From: Synaphobranchus kaupii
Taxonomy: Eukaryota > Chordata > Actinopteri > Anguilliformes > Synaphobranchidae
Length of the DNA: 64,000 nt
Assembly: GCA_029718625.1 (NCBI GenBank)
Contig: CM056379.1
Location: 54,829,579 to 54,893,578 of the forward strand
Direction: 5' to 3'
A program made the position numbers and the translations under genes. Shown here in pieces: positions 53,991 through 64,000 of the stretch (positions within the stretch are counted from its first letter, which is position 1; every line of letters starts with the position of its first letter). The notes below the pieces were generated by a model. It saw only the letters and a program-made list of their open reading frames with translations. It had not been told where the DNA came from and did not search any database.

Positions 53991-56900
53991 AAGTTAAATC
54001 GCGGATGAATAGAATATGGCATTAAAATTATCAGAATTAATTGTGTAATGTGCTATAAATGTTTTAGTTTCTAATTGTTGAAAATGTCCTTAGTTCTCTT
54101 TTAAATTGGTGGGGTTTTAAATCTGGTCACTGTAATTAAAAAGCAATGAAGAATAGGGTTTAAAATGGTGAAATTGAAATTAATCTCCATTTATTTTTCA
54201 ACTGTATCGAAAGAACCGTATGCACAGTGAATCCTCGGGACCGTAGGCTATTAATTATTAAACAATAAATGCAATATTCGCTGGAGTTTTAAACCTATTT
54301 CAATCAAAACCATTCAATTTAGCCGTCACAGTCAATGGCGCAGCGCATGGCAAACTGGGCGTGGCTACTGAATTTAGCTATTTTCACGACCAGAGGCGAG
54401 GAGCGCCCAGCTCACAACAGACTGCAGTGCAAGACGAACGTTATCTATTTTGCATTGATATCACAAAAAATGTATACTATCAATGTAATAATGCATTTGT
54501 TTCACAGGGGAATGTCAAAAACCACAAACTAAGTAGGCCTATACTTAATCATTCATGTTTTATTCGTATTGTTTTTTATAGGATATTTAAGTGCAGTGAT
54601 TGAATCAGATTTAGTAAGTGAATAAATTCTACAAGTTGTCACTAAACTGTTAGGCTATATAGAAAAAACTGTGCCTGTGTGTGGTAGCCTAGGATATGAT
54701 AATGTAACGACGTCCACCATATAGCCCATGCAGAAACTAGCCTATTTGTATTTTTAAATGACCAGCTAAACAACCGCTAATGAATTATCCCACCTTGCAA
54801 CGTTATGCATTGATATTATGCTGAAACATTTCCACTAAACACGTTATTGATTACGTCATTTCGCGAAATAGTGAGACGTGGTCATGCACATAGATTACTT
54901 TAGCACCTGTAAAGTGATTTACTAAGCCCGAAAGGAAGTTTGGGAAAGGTATTTGCGGGTGCATTTTAGTACAAATGGAAAGCAGGTATTAAAAGATATG
55001 GAATCGATAAGATCACGGCTGTCATTGTCGCAAGACACGTACGGGTGTGTTTGGAATATTCATATCTGAACATTCTGAATGATTGCGTAACAATGGGGGC
55101 TAATTACCTGGCCCATTTGCTCAAAATACAGAAGAGGATTTGTGGATAGGCTACATCATGAACAGTAAGAATAATTTTTTTTTTTAATCATGAAGAAAAT
55201 CGTGTTACAGAATAGAAGTGTAACTATTATTTGAATCAAGCAAGAAATACAACGTCTATTATGACAAACAATGAATAACAAGAAAATCAAAACTTTATAA
55301 AAATAAAACCCATGATAAAATGGAAATGTGATTTTATGTGACACTTTAAAGCGAGTAGGCTTGTTATGATCATTTCAGTACTGACAAACATATGTAACTC
55401 CCGGCAGAAACTAAGAGACATCCAGTGAAACAGTTTGTAATAAACCGTCAGCTCGTTCAGTGTAACAGTAGCCTATACCTACACTGTAAAATAAATACCA
55501 TAAAAACGGGAACATTGCTGCCAGTCCTTTCACCGTTTTCTTACAGTATAACCTTTACAAACACGCAAAATCTCTCATTTAAATGTTTGCGGCTGTTTGT
55601 GGCTGGAGTAATTTACATAATGACTCTTAGTTGATCACCCGCCAAGTGTGAAATTATAGCGCGTGCAAATACTTTGGCTGCGCCAGCAAAATAACACCCC
55701 TTATTTGGGATCTTAGTAAATCTCAACGTCTAAATGGTCTTTCACTGGCAGCATTGCTGCCAGTATTTTCACCGTTTTCTTATGAGATATTTTTTACAAT
55801 GCAGAATGTTGATAATCATAATTAGGACTGAGGCTAGCCTACACTTTACAGTTTTGTATCCTACAGTGAGTAGTCCACTTCTTTTCAAATGAGCTTCACT
55901 TTCCGTTCATAATAATCTACAAATACTACAAATATCAGTGTCTGCAGCTGCGTTTATATTGTCTCATTACAGACGGGTGTAAGAAAAAGAATGGAATACA
56001 GTAGCCTACCCCTGGGACCACATAGCAGTATAATAGCAGCCATAAACAATTAAAAACAGAAATACAGGAATCAGCCAAACATAAACATACAAAAAATAAA
56101 AAATAATGCACAATAAATTCAAAGTATGCATTTTTCCTGCTTGGGGGATTTATATTAAAGTCAAATCGGATGGCATATGATCCACAAAAAAAACGGTTTA
56201 CTGGCTTTTGAGTAGGTTATGAATAATCATGCATGCATTGCATGGGAAAGCCCTAAAATTAGAAACTCGTCATGTACTGACACTCCCCACACAGCGGCTC
56301 TCCTCCAACTTTGGCACACGACGAGTCAAACAGGGTCAGGAGCGTTAAAATCCATGACAGATTTACCACTTCGCCAGTGCCAGGGCTCGCCACATGCCAT
56401 GAACCGGCCGGAAAATAGAGGCCTCAATCTTTCAATTTATCACAGGCCAGAAATGTTGTTTTTACCAGCTTGGCAGAGCTGCATTTCACTGTGGTTGAAA
56501 AGGCAACAATAAAAAATAAATTGCATTGTAAGTGCACACGCCTTCCTTCACTTGCTGCAGCTCTTTTCAGCTGAATCTATAGCAGCGCATAGAGAGCATG
56601 TAGCCCCTGTTGTGCTAGACAGAGATGTGTGCTTCTCAGATTCATAGGCTGTACATTCATCCCCAGTTGCCCCACCTCGCTCCCTCCCTCCACACCCTCT
56701 GGAATGTCACATTTGTTTATTGGAAACAGTGCTGCACAAATTCACCGATCTGTAAATCATATGGATGACCCTATTGCCTAGGCTAACTGTATTGCCAATC
56801 TGTGTTTGTGCAATATTTTTTTTACAACATATTGACATATGCTAGTATTCAGTTTAAAAATAACAGGCTTGTATAAAAAGAGCGTGCTTTATTCCAGCTG

Positions 56901-57929
56901 AATCTCAGCCAAAATATGCTGTTCATTGGTGTATTGTCGTACATGTAGTGTGCTTTTTATGGATGTCTCTGACCTTGCAATAAATTAGGCTTTTAAGATA
57001 TGCTTTAAAAGTCCTGGAACTCTCAGAAAATAATAGCAATCTGTTCCTATTCCAGCCCATAGAAGTCACAACCATTTGCTTTCATTAGAGAATTGCATTT
57101 ATTTTATGCATGGTCTAATTGAAATACAGTAACTAATGTCTTTCATTGGAACAAAGACATAAGCAAAACACATTCGTTGTTATAAATAAATGGAACAGTT
57201 AGATTAATCAAGTCCATTAAGAAGAGTCTAGAAGAAGGTCTAATGGTGATTACTTATCATTATGTTTACTGTTGTGCAAAGCTCAGCCTCCTGTCTGGAA
57301 ATATGTTTTGCATTAAAATTAAGATAATGTTCTAACAAATACTACCATCTTTTTCACAAGAGCTGTTTAACAGTCACACTGCCACCACTGCTCTCAACAT
57401 TAATATGAACAAGGCCTAATTATCTTACTGCTTGGTGAGTAAATCCATTTCACGATCCTTGACACATTTCCTGGAAGGACTTACTTACATGCTTTTCCAA
57501 ACATATTTTGCACAAGAAAGAATTAAGCCTGCCCATTAAAGTAGCCTGGGATGTGAGGCTAAGAAAGCAGTTTATGGAAGTAGGGTTACACAAACTACCT
57601 GTCAGTACTACATCATCTCTGATGAAATACATTCTATCACTAGATTTTTTATCTCTTGTGTGGCCTGCCAGAGTTGAACTATCTCTGTTAGCTCAGTGAT
57701 TTAACACCAAACATTCTGCTGTTTAGCACAGTGGATTAGGTGAACACTTGTGTTTAAAGACCATTTGAGAAGTAATGTATCCAGTTGGGTATAAAGACTG
57801 CTAATAAAACACATCAGTCCACAGTGACTGGGTCAGATAAGTCAATATCACAGTGAATGGGCTCATGGCTAAGTAGAAAAAAAACACAGGTCTTATGTTG
57901 ACATTTTATGACACTTGACACTGGGCTGG
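53991..57929. other. No gene recognised; complex non-repeat DNA near 56200-56760
   Basis: 54335-54400 has GCGC-rich text resembling the neighbouring repeat interior. 55455-55560 and 55745-55800 share a short motif (CACCGTTTTCTTA with ATTGCTGCCAGT). 56200-56760 is less AT-rich and repeat-free with no coding sign, a candidate conserved non-coding block. Confidence 0.4.
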
Positions 57930-58790
57930 ATTTACTAAAGGATTGCGACTGCTTTTACGACGCTAAAGCAGTCGCTACAAAACAAATAAATCCTCTAATG
58001 TATAGCAGTCGAAAGGATACATTTAAAATGTTTCACATGCTTCTACTAATCATTTTTCATTTATTTTTCAGAATATGAAATTATAGCCTATTTGTTTTAT
58101 TGAAAGGATGCAAGACTTTTATTGCAGTCATCAGCTAGCAGTATAAAAACGCAAGGATCTGAATTTAAACAATGTATACACAATTGTTTTGCCTGTGCGG
58201 TCAGTAGGTATAATAAATTGTGAATAGTTATTCTTGCAGACTCTCTGTGGCTTTCTCCTGTCAAGTTCATGAGTTGCTCATTTTGCAGGGATCTTTCCAC
58301 CTGTTATTCTATCTGTGTTAGTATTCTTTCCTTAGTTGGACCACCACCAGTGTTATTTGCCCGCATCATGTTGTATTATGTTTTGCTAAAATCACACCAT
58401 CTTTTCTTTACATCCTCTACTGTTCATACATTTATTTTGTATGTGATGTCATTCCAAAAAGTTCTCCCCTACATTGGTGTTGTATATGCTGTAATACAGC
58501 GCTGTGTAGGTCTACGTCGTAAATTAGTTTTATTTTTTTTGTGGTTTTCCCGTGACTTGTGCATGGTTGCTCCGTATCCAGTTATTAGCGCCTTGTAATC
58601 TGGACGGTTCATTGTTATAGGTGTCTCCTACCGAAAAAATTGCAAACGGGGCATTTCATTTATTTTCGTAATTACGACCAGTGATAATAAATCGGTCGTT
58701 AATGTGATGGTATCTGCGACAGCAAAAGAGTCACAATGTAGGTTATAGTTTTGCGCTGCGACTGTGTTCTTAGTAAATTTATGTTTGGGG
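57930..58790. repeat. Possible decayed TIR element
   Basis: GGATTTACTAAAGGATTGCG at the left is loosely mirrored by GCGACTGTGTTCTTAGTAAATT at the right. Matches are imperfect and the interior is non-coding, so this is tentative. Confidence 0.3.
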
Positions 58791-58978
58791 TCTAATTAAC
58801 CCGAACAGTTTAAAGCGACAAAATCATTGTAATAGAAAGATTGTTACACTTTGTGTGTCACTTTCTCCCAGTTGACTAGCCTTTTATCCTTAAAAAAATA
58901 TATATATTTTTAAAACTCTGTGATAAACTGGAGGTCAGTGAAAGTTTGTGAAGTTTAAAACCTGTCTGGGACAGGTTA

Positions 58979-60325
58979 CAACCCCTGGCAAAAATTATGG
59001 AATCACCACACTTAGAGGATGTTCTCTCAGCTTTTTTACTTCGTAGCAAATAAACAAATCACAAATGACACAAAACAATTTTTGTTTAATAGCTGAACAT
59101 TCTGCCCTCGTGAAACATACCTCAAACAAATTAAATTAAATTATTTTAATTAATGGCATTTTTTTAGATCAAGTAAAGGAAAAAATTATGGAATCATCAA
59201 CAAAAATTCACAATTAGTACTTTGTTGCTCCTCCTCTGGCTTTTATGACAGCGTGAATTCTTTGAGGCATGGACTTCACTAATGAAAAACAATATTCTCC
59301 ATCAAGCTGGTTCCAACTTTCTCGAATAGCGGTTGACAGATCAGTTTTGCAGGATGGAGCCTTGTCATGGACCAATTTAATCGGATTGAGATCCGGACTG
59401 TTTGCTGGGCATGTCATTGAGTTGATATGCCTTTCCTGAAGAAAAGCTTCAACACTCTTTGCTCTGTGGCAAGATCCATTATCATCCTGAAAAATGACTT
59501 CATCACCAAACCTATTTTCTATCGATGGAATGAGAAAAGTGTCCAAAAATTCTATGTACACCTGTGCATTGACTGTTGAGGTAATGATTGCCATCTCCCC
59601 TGGTCCTTTACCTGACATGCAACCCCATATCATAAATGACTGGATTTGATTGCTTTCTTCAGGCAGTCATCTTTATATGTTTCATTAGAACGGCACCAGA
59701 CAAAATTTCAAGCATCATCTCCTTGGCCAATGCAGATTTGTGATTCATCACTGAATATCACTTTCATCCAATCCTCCATACTCCATGATTGCTTCTCTTT
59801 AGCCCACTGTAACCTTGTTTCTTTCTGTTTAGATGTTAGTGCTGGTTTTCGTTTGGCTTTACTATATGTAAATCCCATTTAATTCAGCCAATTTCTTACA
59901 GTTCTGTAAAAAACATTGACTCCTGTTTCCACCCATTTGTTTTTCATTTGTTTTGTTGTGCATTTTCTATTTTCAAGGCATATTGCAGTTTTCTATCCTG
60001 ACGCTTTGACGTCTTCCTTGGTCTACCCGTATGTTTTCCTTTTATAACCTTCATATTTTGTTTATACTTGCACCAAATTTTAGACACAGCTCACTGGGAA
60101 CAACCAACATCTTTTGCCACAGTCCGTGTTGGATTTCCTTCTTGAAAGAGTTTTATAATCCTTTCCATTGTTTCAATTGACAACTCTCTTGTTGGGGTCA
60201 TGTTTCCTTTCAATTAGCGATGTTTCCTTTCAACAAGTCCAACAGCTTGTTAAGGTCTGTAAGCACTCTCTTTTAACTGCAGACTAATTAGCATTTTTAG
60301 ACTTGTGCCGGTATTTGTTTTAGAA
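58979..60325 (-). mobile_element. Tc1-like transposon, truncated at one end
   Basis: The end CAACCCCTGGCAAAAATTAT at 58979 follows TA. A second GGAAAAAATTATGGAATCAT at 59178 gives an IR/DR-like pair. The transposase follows on the minus strand. The opposite end should repeat the terminus, but the sequence switches to repeat R2 at 60326, so about 50 terminal bases are missing. Confidence 0.8.
59214..60201 (-). pseudogene. Tc1-like transposase, inactivated
   Basis: From ATG 60201 the frame gives MTPTRELSIETMERIIKLFQ and a helix-turn-helix (TRTVAKDVGCSQ), then a TGA. Frameshifts follow in the linker, and a VIFSDESQICI-like first-Asp segment is visible in another frame near 59740. From 59633 the frame is open to 59214: FQDDNGSCHRAK keeps the second Asp. 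NPIE, with the catalytic Glu, reads NPIK. C-terminal GGATKY. Not functional. Confidence 0.85.
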
Positions 60326-62312
60326 ATTGGGATGGCAGGTATGCCATCCGCTAAATTACGGCTTGGTAGGGCATGCCCCATACCTATACAGCACAGAGAG
60401 GTTGGCACTTTTCAGGGTTTCCTACAGAAGTAACCACAATGACCATAGACTCTCAGCCCTTAAAAACATGAACTCCTGTATGTTCTGACCTCATGTAACC
60501 ACACAGCATTCAGATAGAACTTCACACATCCACACAATAAAGCCCCAAACTTGGGTTATTTTGCCGTTTTTCTCCTTCCTCTTCCGCTTCTTCTTCTTCT
60601 TATTCTTCCCATTTTTCCTGCCAAACTGCCTGCCTCCGTCGTGATGTTATCCAATGGGGAGAATTATTCTTTGAGGGTATGGTCTGTATACCTGCTCATC
60701 AAGCTTATCGCCCAATAAAAACGCTTCTTACTAATGTTTTTTAATGTTAATGCAGCTAATGGCTTCACGCTTTCCAAGAAGTTACTGTGGCCTAATGGCT
60801 AGAGTTGCTCTCTCTCGCATAAAAGATTGTGGGTTCGAGCCCAGCAGGGGACATGCTTATTTTCCACAAAAACAATGTGCAACTGTTAAGTACTTTTCAT
60901 TTCTTAGACTGTTATTATTTTCACATTAACGTATTATTATTGCAAAGGCAAAAGAGGTTTCCAATATTAACTGTTCAATGTTTCACTTTTATTTCACTTG
61001 TACTATATCACACCCTCCCCAAACCGGACGCTCGCTCTTGTCTGGTTTGGGGAGGGTGTTACGCTCTGCTCTTGCGATCATGACTTAGTGACTGTGGAAA
61101 CTGAACCTCAACGTACCCTTGCCTCGGACAACATTTCTTTATTCATTAATTTCTTCACTTCAGCTCTGTTCACTTTATCCTTTTTCACACATAACACAAT
61201 GTCACCATAAAATTAACTACGAGGAAAATTAAGAATTTACGATAATAGCCAACATTAAGAATTGATGATAGCCTCCTTTAAGCTGCAAGCCTTTAAGAGA
61301 TCGGATTTATAAACCGCCAATTCCCCAAACATATCTGATTCATGGTTAGTCACTTTAAAAAAAAAAAAACAATAGCCTCAGAATGTGGCTCTAGTCTACG
61401 CTACTCTGAAGATAATGTAGCTTACTGCAAACACTTTTACTTATAATAATAACAATAAGAAGAAGAATAATCTCTGGTATGTACTTTCTTAGTAGTATCT
61501 ATTGTTTTCTTTCTGGCTAAGATTCCTGGGAAATATGCGTTGTCCAATTAAGCTTGTTAGCCAACGTTACTGTTGCCAGAGAAACGTCAGGAAGCAGATA
61601 CAAGCTAGGCTACTACGAAGCGAATCAACATGCCTTATAGCCTACATTCATTGCACTACAGAAAATGAAACTAAACCTAGCTGTCCTAGCTGTACCAAAA
61701 CATTTCCCGCAGGTAACGTTCTACACTACCGGAAAAAAAACTGCTGTGCTTTTGAACTCACTAGCTCGCTCGGTAGCTCGTAGCCCACACATGGAAGGTT
61801 GGAGTTACGCATCCGGCAATCCAGTGTTGAATAGCCTAACGTTAAATGTATTTCATAGAATACTAATAGCCCTATTTTAAAACTTTATTTCCATATTTTA
61901 CTGATGCAAACGATTTATGCTGTACTATCTATTTAGGCTGTATGTCTTTCAGCTAGAATGTGTTTGCGTCTAGCCCATGGTGTATGCATGTCTCCATATA
62001 GACTTGGTTTATTAATTTACATGCTTCTTCATGATCCATAGCTCAGGTGGTGCTGTTCATTGTATTTCATTGCACATTAAATACTGCTCATCTACAAACT
62101 CTTTTAATGTAATTGTGTGCTGTCTGTAATAGGATAACTGTTCTCATTCTTGTCAATAGAGGGCCTTATGGTTACGTGAATGTCTGCATACATTTCTTTG
62201 GAATGCATGTCTCTCTCCATGTTTATCTTCATGCATTATTCATCATTAGTTAGCTATAAAAAATAAGTGATATCAGATTTAAAAAACGTCTACGACGTAA
62301 AAAAAAAGCCAA
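60326..62312 (+). repeat. Dispersed repeat R2, copy B
   Basis: Collinear with 4430-6190, starting ATTGGGATGGCAGGTATGCC at the truncated Tc1 border. It holds extra internal bases and ends at an AT-rich hairpin remnant (ACGTAAAAAAAAAGCCAAGT). No conserved frame. Confidence 0.75.
60779..60852 (+). promoter_or_regulatory. tRNA-like Pol III promoter in R2 copy B
   Basis: TGGCCTAATGGCTAGAG fits an A box, and GGGTTCGAGCCC fits a B box 40-odd bases later. A T-arm pairs with one mismatch, but a full cloverleaf does not form well, so this is a tRNA-derived SINE-type head and not a working tRNA. Copy A has the A-box area but a decayed B box. Confidence 0.6.
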
Positions 62313-63192
62313 GTTACTCACGCATAGCCTACATAGCGCTGTCTATAAGTTCTTAATTCCAACTTGCAAAAACTAGGCCTGCCTTTAAAAGTCTTGATAT
62401 CAAAATGTGGCCAAGTTACAACTAACAATATTGCCTATCATAGCTCACACTAAATAAACTAGCTCTATTCCAAAGCAATGCTATCCAAACTTTCCTAAAT
62501 TATTTAATGCAACTTGGCCCTGTGTTTCTTCATCTTACCATCTCAAGAGAATGTGGTCAATGAAACTGTATGTGCCACATCAAACTGCAAAATGAAAATA
62601 ATTTATAGTGGAAATACTCTGATTCAGATGTGTTGCACTTAGAAATTAAACTGAAAAATTACTACACTATAGGGCATGTTTGAACAATTGTCTGCATCCA
62701 CTGCTTTGGGTCTATGAAAAGCACAGAATTAATAAAATGTATTATTATTATTATAATTATTATATTATGTATTTATTGATGTATTTATTTGGATTTCTAT
62801 CAAAACCTGTGTGGTCCTACAGAGCATAGATATCCTTGTGTTCACAAAATTCTGTTTGCAAATATCATAAATACTATTATGTTAAGAAAATTGGTACTAT
62901 TACTTATTTGCCACCATCTGACCCACAAACATGTGTGGATACGTTTGTAAAAATGCTATATGTACGCTATTTTCTAGGTAAAAATATTACTCATTTTTAT
63001 CTGAATTTATTTATTCATCACCCCTTTCTCTATTGTACATGATGTTTCTTGATATAAATGTCTGTTTGTGAATTGTAAAGAATTCTGTAGCAGCAGTTAA
63101 CATTTTAAAACCTGTACATTTTCTAAAGTAAACTTGCCAACAAAGTACAACCATATCCTTTCTGGAGTGTAATTATTCATCAACTGTTAAAA
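62313..63192. other. No recognised feature
   Basis: AT-rich, with a (TTA)n-like stretch near 62740-62770. Confidence 0.4.
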
Positions 63193-63382
63193 ACCGTTTG
63201 TACAAACTGCGTCTGCTCCGTGGAGCTGAAGAGGACTCAACCTGTCCCTCTGATTGGTCCTGAATAAATGTTAATACCCTGTCCAAACCACACAATATTT
63301 TAAAAAATCAGCACATGACATTTTTTTGTGGGAAAAATGTATTGACTGAGTATTTTGACCATATTGCTGCCATTGACTTACA
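63193..63382 (-). repeat. Dispersed repeat R1, right copy
   Basis: Inverse of 3254-3482 (ACAAACTGCGTCTGCTCCGT, AACCTGTCCCTCTGATTGGT, AATACCCTGTCCAAACCACA), missing about 40 internal bases. Confidence 0.75.
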
Positions 63383-64000
63383 TGGTGAAAGACCTATACT
63401 GGAGCCAATCGCAGTGGCGCTAGTGAGCAACGGCACAATTGCCGCTCCCAGCCCAACCAGGAGGTGAGCTTCAAAACGAAAGCCCAGTCTAGGCCCTTTG
63501 GGTTAAGCAAACAAAAAGACCTGGAGCCACTGCTCTAATTCTCTTCAGGTGAATGTCATGCCGGGAGTGCCACACTTGTCACAAAGACTTCATTTTGACA
63601 ATGCAGACACACGCCGTACAAGACCAGGGTACAGAGGGGATTCTTTTAAGTCTACACAAATTGCCATTGAGCAGGCCCCAGGAGAGGATCAGAGGCGAAT
63701 AGCTGTTGGCATATTCAAGATGGTCGACTCACATTTAGAATTTCACGAGGAGGGAGAGAATAATCAGAGGGCCAGATCCCAGGGCGACATGAAATGAAAG
63801 CAAGCCCATGACTCGGGGAAGAAATCAGGGCTGCAGAAAGCCAGCTGTTTTTCAAGCAGGAGCGCCTGCAAAGCTTCACACAGTCTCACGCTCCCATATT
63901 CACGCTCGAGCCACCCGCTGCCCCCGACATTGCATCTCATCGCCGGATCCTGACGTCAACACGCTGGGCTTCTAAAGATTACATTCGCAGTAATTATTGT
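63383..64000. other. No recognised feature
   Basis: The 82-codon frame at 63549-63797 has no motif or splice support. The last ~150 bases are GC-richer. Confidence 0.4.

Noticed and set aside
60779..60852. Functional tRNA gene
   Set aside because: A and B boxes are present, but the T stem has a mismatch and no good acceptor or anticodon stem forms; it is part of a dispersed repeat.

Overview
This window is vertebrate, most likely teleost fish, nuclear DNA. The only host gene I can support is the last coding exon of kcnj3 (GIRK1) at 7874-8487 on the + strand. It has a clear splice acceptor, the conserved GIRK C-terminal domain and the three LPxKLxRM motifs of the GIRK1 tail. The left 7.9 kb is therefore probably the last intron of kcnj3. 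The right ~55 kb looks like the gene-poor DNA downstream of it. The fish assignment rests on a Sleeping Beauty type IR/DR end, sushi-type and other fish LTR elements, fish Tc1 elements and tRNA-derived SINEs.

Layout. 1-1115: 5' end of an LTR retrotransposon on the - strand (gag N-terminus, primer site, LTR) running off the left edge, beside a 59-bp minisatellite. 2.2-3.0 kb: decayed Tc1 transposase. 3.2-7.6 kb: dispersed repeats, including a ~2 kb non-coding repeat with a Pol III-like promoter and a long-TIR element. 7.9-9.3 kb: kcnj3 exon and 3' UTR. 13.1-14.4 kb: solo Sleeping Beauty type end and a 416-bp near-perfect palindrome. 19.1-29.7 kb: a large foldback element with long inverted arms, interrupted by an hAT MITE (8-bp TSD), another TIR element and a complete 7150-bp sushi-type (Ty3/Gypsy chromovirus) retrotransposon with 1402-bp LTRs that look identical and a 5-bp TSD. 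30.6-31.3 kb: solo LTR with TSD. 36.3-37.5 kb: TIR element and SINE. 39.1-47.9 kb: cluster of four related IS630-Tc1-mariner type transposons with a three-exon DD35E transposase, one nested in another. 51.6-54.0 kb: two opposed copies of another dispersed repeat. 59.0-60.3 kb: truncated Tc1. 60.3-63.4 kb: second copies of the repeats seen near 3-6 kb.

Apart from kcnj3, the recognisable coding sequence is transposon-derived. Only the sushi-type element looks intact: gag and pol are open, a CCCAAAA slippery site lies in the overlap, and an 11-nt complement between the expected mRNA 5' end and the site just after the LTR fits self-primed reverse transcription. The foldback arms preserve the empty sites of their own insertions, so the order of events can be read. 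Stretches called empty below are sequence in which I recognised nothing; alignment to other fish genomes could change that.
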